From: Haemophilus parainfluenzae
GTDB taxonomy: Bacteria > Pseudomonadota > Gammaproteobacteria > Enterobacterales > Pasteurellaceae
DNA length: 64,000 bases
NCBI RefSeq assembly: GCF_003252795.1
Contig: NZ_QEPQ01000004.1
Coordinates: 1-64,000, forward strand
Direction of reading: 5' to 3'
Of the stretch, positions 33,814 to 44,097 are shown one piece after another. The position numbers and the translations under genes were made by a program. The notes beneath the pieces are model-generated. The model had not been told where the DNA came from, made no database searches, and was given only the letters and a program-made list of their open reading frames with translations. Within the stretch, counting starts at the first letter, position 1, and each line of letters begins with the position of its first letter.

Positions 33814-36315
33814 TTAGCAAGTCCTTTTGCTTTTAAATTTGAACGGCATAATACGCATGCCGCTTTCTGTCGGATGCAATTGATAAAATTGCGGGTAATT
33901 AAAATTCCGTTGCACCATTTTATACGGATTTTCACAATCTTTCGAACCAAGCGATTGATAAATCTGATTTATTTCACGTACTTTATCATCTTTCGAACCT
34001 TCACATTGACGATAAATTTCGAGACGATTTTTTTCATCTAACAAATAGACGTTAAAACTATCATCCACATTATCTTCAAAAAAGAACTGTAAAAAACCTT
34101 CACTGGCAAATAAATCAATTTCAGGCGGGTATCGACGGGCCTCAGGAATAATTTCTTTTTCTTCCAACTGAGTCGGTAAAACGTCCTCAAAATTGACCGC
34201 ACTTTCTTTTCCGCCTTCAATAGGTTGCAAACTGATCCCTTTTTCCTCAAAAAAGAATTGCCAGTTTTTTCCTGCTACACGTAAACGAGAATGGGTTGTT
34301 GGACGACTATCTCCCAATTGAATACTAATACAACGATTGACTAACGCACTCACTAAGTTTCGCAACGTACGATTGTAGTGTTTACTGTAACAGAAAACCT
34401 GTACAGAACGCGGCTGATTTACACCCTGATCAATTTTATTAGAAAGCACTTTTAAGGCAAGCAAAATCGCATTCTGCCCTTCAAAATGTAGAGTTCGAAT
34501 TTCATTCCATACGTTACGGTAAGTGAAATCAATGCTACCCACCAAACTCTGTTCTAATTGACCAAAACTGAACAAATCACTTGGCGAAATATTGGATTTA
34601 AGTTCTTCCACTTGTGCAGTTGGGTCATTTACTAAGTTCACAGCGATAAATAGATCACGGATTTCACATTGGGACGAAAGCGCCTCATTTGTAGGCGCTT
34701 GGCCATTGGTATGCGGGAAAAATAACCGTAAATCGGCAACAAAATTACGCAAAGTCAGTTGGTCGATATTTTGACTAATTAGATGTAAACGCGTTTCAGC
34801 TGTTAGCAAGCGATTAAAATAAGCCCATGCGACCACTTTATTTAAACTTTCCCCATATTCAATCACGCGTTCTTTCGAAAACATAATATGATTTGGTGGC
34901 TGATTCACCAGATACCACCCATCCTTAAAATTCTTATTACCGTGAACTTCGATAAATGTGAGGTGATCTTCTGCTAAATTATGCGAAATCTGTGGATTCA
35001 GTAGAGTGATTTTACCGGGTAATTCTTCAAAAGCAGTATAAAGTTTGCGAGACAGCACCGTGATATCTTGCGGAATCACGCTAGAATTAATTTTGTGTTT
35101 GCGTGCAAAATCTACCAGATTTCGATAACTCATCATCAAGAAGGTCACTAAATTAGTGTGACTTTCTTTCACCCGTTTGACTTTCCAATTTGGACGTTGA
35201 TCCAATTCTTCAATGCATTCTTTTGACCAGCCCCACTCTTGCGCCATCATTTTCATATAAGAAATACGCCAATTTGAAGCGTGGTATAACGCAAAGTCTT
35301 CAGTGGCTTTCACATAAAAACAAGAACGGACAAAATCAAGGCGCTTAAACTCTGAATGTGCGGTCAAATATTGGCTAATTCTCTCTAGAATCGCGATATA
35401 AGGGTCAAAATGGTGTGCAGCGGTACTTCGACCGGACAGTAAATCTTCTTTAAATTGACGAGCAATTAAATGGGCATTTGGGTATTCTTGGGCATAGGTT
35501 TCTAATAATAAGATTTTCATCACCGATTTATACGGTGAATCAATACCTTTATACAGTTGCCATAAACTCGCACCGAAATATTCGCTCGCAGAGAATTGCC
35601 CCAATCCACCAAAATCCACCCAATCATTTGGATCAAGTTCACCAGCTTCCACTAAACGCGAAACTTCGGCTTCATATTGTTTTTCATCTTCCACCCACAA
35701 GTGGAGCCACAATAATGGCTTGCCCGAAAGGCGTACAGCAGAACGATAAAATTCTTCCAACAGCAACATATATTGAGCAGAACCGCTATTTTCTTTGGTT
35801 AATGGATCGGAATAACGCTCATTACGGAAGCGTTTTTGCGTCATCAAATAAAAATGCATTTCCACATGAAATGTGGATGCCCATAGGCTGATTTTCTTCG
35901 TTTTTTCCGCCAAACGTTGCTGATCTTGTTCAGATAAATCATCTTGATGGCAGATCCAAATATCCAAATCCGAAGCTGAAGTTTGGCTAATGGAGCCAAA
36001 ACTGCCCATCACATAAATACCTAAAATCGGAGTAAAAACAACATCAGAATTGACTGCACTTTGCACGTCTTCGACAAGTTCGAGATGTTCTTTTGAGAGA
36101 AAATTTTGCTGATAATTGGAAAGGATAAAATCGGCAATGCCTGCAGGGGCATCTTCCACATAACCCGGCAGAGCTGGATGATTAAGATGCAACAACAGCG
36201 GCACCAAAGAGACGATGTGTCGGAATGCATCACCAGAGCCCAATAATGCACGATCAAAACGACGTTTATCTAGAGTTTCGATACATTTTCGGGCTTGAGT
36301 GAGATCGTATTTCAA
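33814..36315 (-). CDS. cyaA: Class I adenylate cyclase
   Basis: It makes cyclic AMP for CRP-dependent control, which in Haemophilus also drives competence. The 833-residue length is typical of the enterobacterial class I enzyme. The N-terminal catalytic half contains GIYVMGSFGSISQTSASDLDIW (residues about 100-121), with the GS and DxD nucleotidyltransferase motif. The C-terminal half is the glucose-responsive regulatory region. It is divergent from hemC, an arrangement shared with enteric bacteria. Confidence 0.96.
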   Translation of the reverse strand: MKYDLTQARKCIETLDKRRFDRALLGSGDAFRHIVSLVPLLLHLNHPALPGYVEDAPAGIADFILSNYQQNFLSKEHLELVEDVQSAVNSDVVFTPILGIYVMGSFGSISQTSASDLDIWICHQDDLSEQDQQRLAEKTKKISLWASTFHVEMHFYLMTQKRFRNERYSDPLTKENSGSAQYMLLLEEFYRSAVRLSGKPLLWLHLWVEDEKQYEAEVSRLVEAGELDPNDWVDFGGLGQFSASEYFGASLWQLYKGIDSPYKSVMKILLLETYAQEYPNAHLIARQFKEDLLSGRSTAAHHFDPYIAILERISQYLTAHSEFKRLDFVRSCFYVKATEDFALYHASNWRISYMKMMAQEWGWSKECIEELDQRPNWKVKRVKESHTNLVTFLMMSYRNLVDFARKHKINSSVIPQDITVLSRKLYTAFEELPGKITLLNPQISHNLAEDHLTFIEVHGNKNFKDGWYLVNQPPNHIMFSKERVIEYGESLNKVVAWAYFNRLLTAETRLHLISQNIDQLTLRNFVADLRLFFPHTNGQAPTNEALSSQCEIRDLFIAVNLVNDPTAQVEELKSNISPSDLFSFGQLEQSLVGSIDFTYRNVWNEIRTLHFEGQNAILLALKVLSNKIDQGVNQPRSVQVFCYSKHYNRTLRNLVSALVNRCISIQLGDSRPTTHSRLRVAGKNWQFFFEEKGISLQPIEGGKESAVNFEDVLPTQLEEKEIIPEARRYPPEIDLFASEGFLQFFFEDNVDDSFNVYLLDEKNRLEIYRQCEGSKDDKVREINQIYQSLGSKDCENPYKMVQRNFNYPQFYQLHPTESGMRIMPFKFKSKRTC

Positions 36316-36451
36316 GGCTTCCTACCTATGACCATATAACTGATATTACTGTACCACTTAGCTCATCAGAAATCAAAAATTTAAATGATCTGACTTTTTG
36401 CCCTAAAAATGGTAGGATAGGGCATATTTCTATTTAAAATCAGCGGTATTT

Positions 36452-37384
36452 ATGGCAGTACTTAAAACCTTAAAAATAGCGACTCGTCAAAGCCCTTTAG
36501 CCCTTTGGCAAGCGAATTTTGTAAAAGATCAATTAGAGAAATTTCATCCAACGCTTTCTGTTGAATTAGTTCCAATGGTGACAAAAGGCGATGTCATCCT
36601 GGATTCTCCTTTAGCTAAAATTGGCGGAAAAGGCTTATTTGTTAAAGAGTTAGAAAATGCTTTACTCGAAAAACGTGCCGATATTGCCGTCCATTCAATG
36701 AAAGACGTACCGATGGAATTTCCAGAAGGTTTAGGGTTAAGTGTAATCTGTAAACGTGAAGATCCGCGCGATGCTTTCGTCTCCAATACATACCGTTCAT
36801 TAGATGAATTACCACAAGGTGCTATTGTTGGAACATCAAGCTTACGTCGTCAATGCCAATTGAAACAATTACGTCCTGATCTTGATATTCGCTCTTTACG
36901 TGGCAATGTGGGCACCCGATTAAGTAAATTAGACAATGGCGAATACGATGCCATTATTTTAGCCTCAGCCGGCTTAATTCGTTTAGGACTAGCAGAACGC
37001 ATCGCCTCATTTATTGAAGTAGAACAATCTTTACCGGCTGCCGGACAAGGTGCAGTGGGCATTGAATGTCGCTTTAATGACGAAGAAGTGAAAGCGTTAC
37101 TTGCTCCACTTGCAGATGCGACCACGACGACTTGTGTTTTGGCTGAGCGTGCAATGAATACCCGCTTACAAGGCGGCTGCCAAGTACCAATCGGTGGCTA
37201 TGCCATTGAGCAAAATGGCGAAGTTTTCTTGCGTGCACTCGTCGGAGAAACCGATGGTTCTGCGATTATTCGTGCAGAAGGTAAAAGTGCGGTTGAAAAC
37301 GCCGAAGCATTAGGCGTGACCATTGCAGAACAACTTCTAGCACAAGGCGCAGATAAGATTCTGGCGAAGATTTATTCAGCATAG
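36452..37384 (+). CDS. hemC: Hydroxymethylbilane synthase
   Basis: It joins four porphobilinogens into hydroxymethylbilane in haem synthesis. The 310-residue protein has [35 protein letters not shown] and the dipyrromethane-cofactor cysteine in [11 protein letters not shown] near residue 242. It is intact with every key residue in place. It begins the hemC-hemD-hemX-hemY operon, with hemD starting 9 bp after its stop. Confidence 0.97.
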   Translation: MAVLKTLKIATRQSPLALWQANFVKDQLEKFHPTLSVELVPMVTKGDVILDSPLAKIGGKGLFVKELENALLEKRADIAVHSMKDVPMEFPEGLGLSVICKREDPRDAFVSNTYRSLDELPQGAIVGTSSLRRQCQLKQLRPDLDIRSLRGNVGTRLSKLDNGEYDAIILASAGLIRLGLAERIASFIEVEQSLPAAGQGAVGIECRFNDEEVKALLAPLADATTTTCVLAERAMNTRLQGGCQVPIGGYAIEQNGEVFLRALVGETDGSAIIRAEGKSAVENAEALGVTIAEQLLAQGADKILAKIYSA

Positions 37385-37393
37385 GAAATTACC

Positions 37394-38155
37394 ATGGCCG
37401 TACTAGTCACTCGCCCCGATGAACGAGGAAAAGCCCTAGTTGACCAGCTGAATCAAGCCGGTGTGGTTGCCTTGCATTTGCCTTTGTTTTCTATTGAGGC
37501 GGGTGCTGAGTTGGCACAATTACCAACGAAACTTAATCAGCTAAAAAGCGGTGATTATGTGTTTTTGGTATCCAAAAGTGCGGTCGATTTTGCGGATAAA
37601 ACCCTGAAAGATATTGGCTTTAGCTGGCGTCAAGATTTACAATACTTTACAGTTGGACATAGAACGGCACAGCATTTTTCCTGTCAAACTGAATGTACTG
37701 TTCGTTATCCAATCACGTCGGAAAATACGGAAGGCGTGCTAAATTTACCGCAAATGGCAGAATTAACAGATAAAAACTTGTTAATTTTACGCGGCAACGG
37801 TGGACGAGAATTATTACGCGAACAGGCCACACTACGCGGTGCAACTGTTGAGACAGTCGAATGTTACCAACGCACGCCGATTAGTTATAATAACGAAGAG
37901 CAAACCAGTATTTGTATTCGTTCTGGTGTACAAACCCTTGTAGTAACAAGTCTTGAAATTTTGCAGGCGTTAATCGAATTTGTGCCTGAAAATGAACAAA
38001 ATTGGCTAAAAAATTGCTGTTTAGTCACGGTAAGTCAACGCATTGCGGATGTTGCAATACAACAAGGTTGGCATAATGTGGTGGTTTCCGCCGGTGCGGA
38101 CAATCAAAGTTTACTTAATACCTTACTTAATGAAGTAACTCCCCTTTCTCACTAA
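37394..38155 (+). CDS. hemD: Uroporphyrinogen-III synthase
   Basis: It cyclises hydroxymethylbilane with inversion of ring D. Sequence conservation in this family is low. The 253-residue protein shows the expected opening VLVTRPDERGKALVDQL, the two-domain alternating pattern, FTVGHRTA, LILRGNGGRELL, ECYQR and VVTSLEIL. Identification is strengthened by its position between hemC and hemX. Confidence 0.93.
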   Translation: MAVLVTRPDERGKALVDQLNQAGVVALHLPLFSIEAGAELAQLPTKLNQLKSGDYVFLVSKSAVDFADKTLKDIGFSWRQDLQYFTVGHRTAQHFSCQTECTVRYPITSENTEGVLNLPQMAELTDKNLLILRGNGGRELLREQATLRGATVETVECYQRTPISYNNEEQTSICIRSGVQTLVVTSLEILQALIEFVPENEQNWLKNCCLVTVSQRIADVAIQQGWHNVVVSAGADNQSLLNTLLNEVTPLSH

Positions 38156-38164
38156 GGAAAAGAT

Positions 38165-39463
38165 ATGGCGAAAGAGAAATTAACCCCTGAAACGACAGAT
38201 GAAATCCAAGCAACAGATGCGGTGGAAATTCAAACTGAAGATCGCGAGCCTGTTGCGCCACGTACACAAACCGTTGTGAAGAAAAGTGGTACTGGATTAA
38301 GTTTATTGGCTATTCTCATTGCACTTGGCGTGGGTGGTGCAGGTTATTATTTTGGCCAACAACAGGTGGATGAATTCCAACAAAAATTGACCGCACTTGA
38401 AGCTCAAATCAATAATAAAACGGTGGTTTCAGCACCTGCTCAAGACGTAAAATTTGATACTACACAGCTTGCTCAGTTAGAGTCTGCAAATAAAGCAACG
38501 CAAAACAAAATTGCGCAAGTAGAAGAGCTAATCAATGCCAAATCACATGAGTTAGTTGGCTTACAATCACAAATTAATAAAGTGAGCGCTCAAGCTAATG
38601 CTCAACAACCTACAGATTGGTTATTCTCAGAAGCGGATTTCTTGCTCAACAATGCATTACGCAAATTAGTATTAGATAATGATGTGGACACAGCGGTTTC
38701 ACTCTTAAAACTCGCTGATGAAACTCTTGCTAAAGTGAATAATTCACAATCCGCGGCTATCCGTAGTGCAATCAATCAAGATCTGAAACAACTTCTCTCC
38801 GTAGCTGGCGTTGATCAAAATGCGGTGATGCAAAAATTATCGCAATTAGCCAATACGGTTGATGAGTTACCTGTGTTAGATGTGAATTTCGGTGATGATC
38901 AAAATGCAACAAAATTATCGGATTCTCTTTCAGATTGGGCTGAAAATGCAGAAAAAAGTGCAACCTCATTCTTAAATCACTTTATCCGTATTTCACCGAA
39001 ACATGGTGCGGATCGCAAAGAATTATTAGCGCCAAACCAAGATATCTATTTGCGTGAAAACATTCGTTTACGCTTACAATTAGCGATTATGGCAGTGCCT
39101 CGTCAACAAAACGAGCTTTATAAACAATCTTTGGAAGCCGTCGCATCTTGGATTCGTAGCTATTTTGATACCAATGCTGAAGTAACTCAAAGCTTCTTAA
39201 AATCAGTGGATGAATTATCTGAATTGTCCATCTATGTGGATGTGCCAAGCCAATTACAAAGCTTAAGCATGCTTGATAAATACTTAAACCGTACACCTTT
39301 AGATGTGCAAAAAGTGGAAATCGAAGCAGAAAAAGCAGTGGATAATTCACCAAGAAAAGAAGAAGTAAAACCGGCACCTGAAGCGAAAGCAGAAGAGCCA
39401 AAAGCGGAAGAAAAACCCGCTGAAGCACCAGCTGCACAACCGGCAACTGAACCCCAACAATAA
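38165..39463 (+). CDS. hemX: HemX-type membrane protein
   Basis: A 432-residue single-pass inner-membrane protein. It has a cytoplasmic N-terminus of about 40 residues, one transmembrane helix (LSLLAILIALGVGGAGYYFG, about 44-63) and a periplasmic coiled-coil segment (70-140). A conserved globular region includes DWLFSEADFLLNNALRKL. The C-terminus is a low-complexity Pro/Ala/Glu tail (about 390-432). Older annotations call it uroporphyrinogen-III methyltransferase, but no SAM motif is visible. Its exact role in haem synthesis is not settled. Confidence 0.88.
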   Translation: MAKEKLTPETTDEIQATDAVEIQTEDREPVAPRTQTVVKKSGTGLSLLAILIALGVGGAGYYFGQQQVDEFQQKLTALEAQINNKTVVSAPAQDVKFDTTQLAQLESANKATQNKIAQVEELINAKSHELVGLQSQINKVSAQANAQQPTDWLFSEADFLLNNALRKLVLDNDVDTAVSLLKLADETLAKVNNSQSAAIRSAINQDLKQLLSVAGVDQNAVMQKLSQLANTVDELPVLDVNFGDDQNATKLSDSLSDWAENAEKSATSFLNHFIRISPKHGADRKELLAPNQDIYLRENIRLRLQLAIMAVPRQQNELYKQSLEAVASWIRSYFDTNAEVTQSFLKSVDELSELSIYVDVPSQLQSLSMLDKYLNRTPLDVQKVEIEAEKAVDNSPRKEEVKPAPEAKAEEPKAEEKPAEAPAAQPATEPQQ

Positions 39464-39472
39464 GGATAGATA

Positions 39473-40759
39473 ATGTTTAGAGTTCTCTTTTTAATGATCG
39501 CCTTACTTGCCGGATTGATTGCAGGGCCTTACCTCTCCGGTCAGCAAGGTTATGTCAGAGTTGAAACGGCAAACACCGTGTATGAAATGTCACTTACCAC
39601 ATTAGTCATTCTCTTTGTGGTCGCACTTGCAGTGATTTATACATTAGAGTGGATTGTTACCCGTTTCTTCCGTTTAAGTAGCAATACCTATAACTGGTTT
39701 TCTCGCCGTAAACGTGTGAAAGCACAACGTCAAACCCTTGAAGGCTTGATGAAAATGAATGAAGGCGATTATGCCAAGGCAGAAAAACTAATTGGTAAAA
39801 ACGCGAAACACTCTGCAGAGCCAGTATTGAATCTGATTAAAGCCGCAGAAGCTGCTCAACAACGCGGTGATGAATTCAGCGCAAACCGTTATTTGATTGA
39901 GGCGACGGAGCTTGCCGGTTCAGATAATCTATTAGTCGAAATTGCCCGTACTCGTATTTTATTACAACAAAATAAATTACCGGCAGCGCGTAGTTCTGTT
40001 GATAGCTTGCTTGAAATGTCAGATCGCAACAAAGAAGTGTTAAAACTTGCGGCTGAAATTTATAGCCGTTCCAAAGCTTACCAAGCACTTGATGGCATCT
40101 TAGATTTAATCGAAGGTTCTGGTTTATTCTCAGCAGAAGAATTTAAAGCGCTTCAACAAGAAACAGAAAATGGCTTGTTAGATGAGAAAATGAATGAAGA
40201 AGGCGTTGAAGGCTTGCTCGCATGGTGGGAAGCTCAGCCACGCCGTCGTCGCAATGATTTAGAGTTAAAAACCGCTTTAATTCAACGTTTAATTGATTGT
40301 AACGATCATGAATCGGCTTATGAATTCACGCTTGAAATCATGAAGAAATTGGGTGATAACACACCAATTAGCCCTGAACTTTGCACGCAAATCACTCGTT
40401 TACAAGCAGAAGATAACAGCAAGCTGCTCAAACTCGTGGAAAAACGTGCGAAACGTGCCGATGAAAGCCAACGTTGTTGTCTCAATCGTGCATTAGGCTA
40501 TCTTTATGTGCGTAATAACGATTTTGCTAAAGCAGCAGAAGCATTTAAAGAAGTGACTGCTTGCCCAACTCAGCTTCAACCAAATGATGTTATGATGGCG
40601 TCTTATGTGTTTGAACAAGCTGGTGACAAAGAAGCAGCTAAAAAAATTCGTCAGGATAGTTTAAAATCAGCCATGTCTATTCAGGACAAACCCGCTGAAA
40701 CACAAACTGAAGCAAAAACAGACGAAGAACCAACCGCACTTATCGCAAAACGTGATTAA
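39473..40759 (+). CDS. hemY: HemY-type TPR membrane protein
   Basis: A 428-residue inner-membrane protein with two N-terminal transmembrane helices (about 1-20 and 42-62). A basic loop (RRKRVKAQR) and a large tetratricopeptide-like domain follow, seen in repeats such as [20 protein letters not shown] and [12 protein letters not shown]. The charged tail carries a USS (TALI). It is the enterobacterial HemY, not the unrelated Bacillus protoporphyrinogen oxidase of the same name. It is thought to support late haem synthesis. It closes the hem operon. Confidence 0.9.
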   Translation: MFRVLFLMIALLAGLIAGPYLSGQQGYVRVETANTVYEMSLTTLVILFVVALAVIYTLEWIVTRFFRLSSNTYNWFSRRKRVKAQRQTLEGLMKMNEGDYAKAEKLIGKNAKHSAEPVLNLIKAAEAAQQRGDEFSANRYLIEATELAGSDNLLVEIARTRILLQQNKLPAARSSVDSLLEMSDRNKEVLKLAAEIYSRSKAYQALDGILDLIEGSGLFSAEEFKALQQETENGLLDEKMNEEGVEGLLAWWEAQPRRRRNDLELKTALIQRLIDCNDHESAYEFTLEIMKKLGDNTPISPELCTQITRLQAEDNSKLLKLVEKRAKRADESQRCCLNRALGYLYVRNNDFAKAAEAFKEVTACPTQLQPNDVMMASYVFEQAGDKEAAKKIRQDSLKSAMSIQDKPAETQTEAKTDEEPTALIAKRD

Positions 40760-40770
40760 AATAAACAACG

Positions 40771-40792
40771 ACGGGGCTAAGTAAAGCCCCGT
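40771..40792 (+). terminator. Terminator of the hemCDXY operon
   Basis: ACGGGGCT pairs with AGCCCCGT (8 bp, 6-nt loop), followed by TTTTTATT, a canonical intrinsic terminator directly after hemY. Confidence 0.9.
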
Positions 40793-40932
40793 TTTTTATT
40801 ACTTCACCCTCACTGATCTCATTTAAAACACATCTCTTATTACATTTCATTATAAATAATGCATTTCCATTCTTTTCTCGTCGTTTCAAAATTTTTTACT
40901 ATATCGTCAAGCAAACGATTAAATTATAAAAA

Positions 40933-41592
40933 ATGAATTGGGATTATATTTTAAGCGTCACTCCACGTTTTATCCACGCCACGCTGATGACGCTTCATCT
41001 TGCCTTTTGGGGCATTTTATTGTCGCTGGTGATTGGTGTGATTTGTGCTGTGATTACCACCTACAAAGTCAAATCATTAACTTGGCTCGTAAAAGGTTAT
41101 ATTGAGCTTTCTCGTAATACGCCTTTATTGATTCAAGTGTTTTTTCTCTATTTTGGGCTTTCTAAAATTGGCCTGAAATTAGATGGGTTTACTTGCGGTA
41201 TTATTGGCCTGGCATTTTTAGGTGGAAGCTATATGGCAGAAGCCATTCGCGGAGGCCTAGAAGCGGTATCAAAAGGACAAATTGAGTCAGCCTTAAGTAT
41301 TGGTCTAACCCCTTTTCAAGCTTTTCGCTATGTCATTTTCCCACAAGCCTTTGCGATTGCAACACCTGCAATTGGTGCAAATTGCTTGTTCTTAATGAAA
41401 GAAACCTCTGTGATCAGTGCTGTCGCAGTTGCGGAACTCATGTTTGTCGCAAAAGAAGTCATTGGGCTCGATTACAAAACCAATGAAGCCTTATTTTTAT
41501 TAGTGGTATTTTATTTGATCATTCTATTACCGATGTCTCTGTTCATCAGTTATTTAGAACGCCGTACTCGGAGAGCAAAATATGGGGCTTGA
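40933..41592 (+). CDS. Polar amino-acid ABC transporter permease 1
   Basis: A 219-residue inner-membrane permease of the His/Glu/Gln type. About five hydrophobic segments are seen, plus ELSRNTPLLIQVFFLYFGL and the ATPase-contacting EAA loop (YMAEAIRGGLEAVSKGQIESALSIGLT). It begins a four-gene operon (permease, permease, ATPase, binding protein). Its stop overlaps the second permease by 11 bp, so the two likely form a heterodimer. Confidence 0.88.
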   Translation: MNWDYILSVTPRFIHATLMTLHLAFWGILLSLVIGVICAVITTYKVKSLTWLVKGYIELSRNTPLLIQVFFLYFGLSKIGLKLDGFTCGIIGLAFLGGSYMAEAIRGGLEAVSKGQIESALSIGLTPFQAFRYVIFPQAFAIATPAIGANCLFLMKETSVISAVAVAELMFVAKEVIGLDYKTNEALFLLVVFYLIILLPMSLFISYLERRTRRAKYGA

Positions 41593-42250
41593 GTTATTAT
41601 TCCAAGGCAGCAACATCGAACGCTTGCTTAATGGTTTATGGGTAACATCTGAAATTGCATTCGTTTCTGTCTTCTTCGCCTGTATTTTAGGTGTCATTTT
41701 TGGCGTAATCATGACAAGCAGAAATCCAATTATCAAAGCCATCTGCCGCTTTTATTTAGAATTTGTACGCATCATTCCATTATTAGCATTACTTTTTCTC
41801 GCTTATTTCGGTTTAGCAAAATGGTTTGATATTCACTTAGATGGCATTTCTGTATGTATTTTAGTGTTTATTTTCTGGGGAACGGCAGAAATGGGCGATT
41901 TAGTGCGTGGTGCATTAACTTCCATTGAAAAACATCAAGTGGAATCAGCCTACGCTTTAGGTTTAACGCCGTTTCAAACCTTTGTGTATATTTTACTTCC
42001 GCAAAGTTTAAAACGTGTGACACCAAGTGCTATTAACCTCTTTACTCGCATGGTAAAAACCAGCTCTTTGGCGATGTTAATTGGTGTAGTCGAAGTGATT
42101 AAAGTCGGTCAACAAATTATCGAACATTCATTATTTAGTAATCAATCGGCAGCGCTTTGGATTTACGGTGTCATTTTCGGTTTATATTTTGTGATTTGTT
42201 ACCCACTATCCTTATTTTCCCGTTATTTAGAAACCCGTTGGGAAAGTTAA
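41582..42250 (+). CDS. Polar amino-acid ABC transporter permease 2
   Basis: A 222-residue permease of the same family as the preceding gene. It has FVRIIPLLALLFLAYFGLAKW and an EAA loop (EMGDLVRGALTSIEKHQVESAYALGLT) followed by FQTFVYILLPQSLKRVTP. The Asn-Thr-Pro of the usual RNTP/RGTP motif is replaced by RIIP. It starts 11 bp inside the first permease gene and precedes the ATPase by 18 bp. Confidence 0.88.
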   Translation: MGLELLFQGSNIERLLNGLWVTSEIAFVSVFFACILGVIFGVIMTSRNPIIKAICRFYLEFVRIIPLLALLFLAYFGLAKWFDIHLDGISVCILVFIFWGTAEMGDLVRGALTSIEKHQVESAYALGLTPFQTFVYILLPQSLKRVTPSAINLFTRMVKTSSLAMLIGVVEVIKVGQQIIEHSLFSNQSAALWIYGVIFGLYFVICYPLSLFSRYLETRWES

Positions 42251-42268
42251 TTTTAATTAGGAAAACAC

Positions 42269-43033
42269 ATGGCGTTATTAGAAATTAAAAACCTCGTCAA
42301 AAATTACGGTGATGTAGAAGCACTCAAAGGCATCAATCTTTCTATAGAGAAAGGCGAAGTTGTCGTGATTTTAGGTCCATCGGGTTGTGGTAAAAGTACT
42401 TTTTTACGCTGCCTAAATGGACTAGAGGAAATAAAGAGCGGTCAGATTTTGCTGCAAAATGCAGGCGAATTAGGCAAAGACATTCCTTGGGTCAAAGCGC
42501 GTCAACGCATTGGGATGGTATTCCAAAGTTATGAACTCTTCGCTCATTTATCAGTGATTGACAATATTTTACTCGGCCCTTTAAAAGTACAAAAACGCGA
42601 TCATGCTGAAGCTGAAAAACAAGCCGATGAGTTACTTAAACGCGTAGGCCTATATGACCGAAAAAATGCCTATCCACGTGAATTATCCGGTGGACAAAAA
42701 CAGCGAATTGCCATTGTACGTTCACTTTGCATGAACCCTGAAATTATTCTGTTTGATGAAGTGACTGCTGCCCTTGACCCTGAAATGGTACGTGAAGTAC
42801 TTGATGTGATCTTAGGTCTCGCCAAAGACGGCATGACGATGCTCATCGTTACCCACGAAATGAACTTCGCCCGCCAAGTGGCTAATCGCATCGTGTTTAT
42901 GGATAAAGGGCAAATTATTGAACAAGCAAAACCGGAAGATTTCTTCACGAATCCAACTACGGATCGTGCGAAAACATTCTTAAATATCTTAAATTATGAA
43001 CCGAGAGGGACAAACTATGAAGAAAACATTTAA
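42269..43033 (+). CDS. Polar amino-acid ABC transporter ATPase (GlnQ-like)
   Basis: The ATP-binding subunit of the importer. The 254-residue protein has Walker A GPSGCGKST (residues 36-44), Q-loop MVFQSYELFAH, signature LSGGQKQR, Walker B ILFDEVTAALDP (with Val in place of the usual Pro after DE) and the H-loop VTHEM. The 3' end overlaps the start of the binding-protein gene by 17 bp. Confidence 0.92.
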   Translation: MALLEIKNLVKNYGDVEALKGINLSIEKGEVVVILGPSGCGKSTFLRCLNGLEEIKSGQILLQNAGELGKDIPWVKARQRIGMVFQSYELFAHLSVIDNILLGPLKVQKRDHAEAEKQADELLKRVGLYDRKNAYPRELSGGQKQRIAIVRSLCMNPEIILFDEVTAALDPEMVREVLDVILGLAKDGMTMLIVTHEMNFARQVANRIVFMDKGQIIEQAKPEDFFTNPTTDRAKTFLNILNYEPRGTNYEENI

Positions 43034-43874
43034 AACATTGACCGCACTTTTAGCTACTGCCACCTTAGCATTAGGCTTAACTGCGTGTAATGATAAAGAA
43101 CCAGCTAAAGACGGGGCAAAAACGGTTTCAAGCCTTGAGCAAATACAAAAAGATGGCAAAGTGCGCATTGGTGTATTTAGCGATAAACCACCATTTGGTT
43201 ATGTTGATGCACAAGGCAAAAGCCAAGGCTTTGATGTTGAAATTGGTAAAGCGATCGGTAAAGACTTATTAGGCGACGAAAACAAAGTGGAATTTGTTTT
43301 AGTGGATGCCGCAAACCGTGCTGAATACTTACTTTCTAAGAAAGTTGATATTATTCTCGCCAACTTTACTGTAACTCCAGCACGTAAAGAAGTGGTGGAT
43401 TTTGCGAATCCATACATGAAAGTGGCACTCGGTGTCGTTTCAAAAGATGGCTCAGTCATTACTAATCTTGAGCAATTAAAAGGCAAAACTTTGATCGTGG
43501 ATAAAGGTACCACGGCCGATATTTTCTTCACCAAAAACTATCCAGATGTGAAGTTATTAAAATTTGAACAAAATACCGAAACCTTTGAAGCCTTACGTGA
43601 TGGCCGTGGTGATGCATTATCTAACGATAATACCTTCTTATTCGCTTGGGCAAAACAAAATCCAGGTTATACCGTAGGCGTAAAAAACTTTGGTGATCAA
43701 GATGTTATTGCACCAGCTGTTCGCAAAGATGCACCTGAATTGCTAAATTGGTTAAACAACGAAATCCAAACCTTAGGCAAAGATGGTCGTTTAAAACAAG
43801 CTTACGAAAAAACCTTATTGCCAGTTTATGGTGATACTGTTAGCGAAAGCGATATCGTGGTTGAATATAAATAA
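43017..43874 (+). CDS. Amino-acid-binding lipoprotein of the ABC transporter
   Basis: A 285-residue family 3 solute-binding lipoprotein. The signal peptide has a lipobox ending LTAC (Cys24) and carries a USS as LTAL. The mature part has VRIGVFSDKPPFGYVDAQGKSQGFDVEIGKAI, the family 3 signature, then RAEYLLSKKVDIILANFTVTPAR. This resembles the CjaA/PEB1 group that binds cysteine, aspartate or glutamate; the ligand cannot be fixed by eye. I chose the ATG at 43017, preceded by GAGAGGG, over an in-frame start seven codons earlier. It is the last gene of the operon. Confidence 0.9.
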   Translation: MKKTFKTLTALLATATLALGLTACNDKEPAKDGAKTVSSLEQIQKDGKVRIGVFSDKPPFGYVDAQGKSQGFDVEIGKAIGKDLLGDENKVEFVLVDAANRAEYLLSKKVDIILANFTVTPARKEVVDFANPYMKVALGVVSKDGSVITNLEQLKGKTLIVDKGTTADIFFTKNYPDVKLLKFEQNTETFEALRDGRGDALSNDNTFLFAWAKQNPGYTVGVKNFGDQDVIAPAVRKDAPELLNWLNNEIQTLGKDGRLKQAYEKTLLPVYGDTVSESDIVVEYK

Positions 43875-43884
43875 TTCTCCCACA

Positions 43885-43921
43885 TTCACTTCTCCTTTAG
43901 TCCAACTCAAGGAGAAGTGAA
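43885..43921 (+). terminator. Inverted repeat after the amino-acid transporter operon
   Basis: A perfect 13-bp inverted repeat (TTCACTTCTCCTT at 43885-43897, AAGGAGAAGTGAA at 43909-43921, 11-nt loop) lies 10 bp after the stop. No long U-run follows, so it may be a weak terminator or an mRNA-stabilising hairpin. Confidence 0.55.
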
Positions 43922-44040
43922 AACTTACTAAGTTTTGACCGCACTTCCAATTTTAAATGCGAAATATGTTTTTTCTAGATATATGCCTATTTTACCCTTC
44001 AACAGCATTTCTTGTATTATCACTTTATAACACCTAAATT

Positions 44041-44055
44041 TGATAATAATTCTTA
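44041..44055 (+). promoter_or_regulatory. Fur-box-like site upstream of the iron-type binding protein
   Basis: TGATAATAATTCTTA matches the 7-1-7 Fur core TGATAATnATTATCA at 12 of 14 informative positions. It lies 43-57 bp upstream of the ATG at 44098, where a Fur repressor would block a promoter. No other strong promoter elements stand out. Confidence 0.5.
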
Positions 44056-44097
44056 TTTATGGCAATATTCTGATGTTTTATTCAGACAGGAGTTTAT

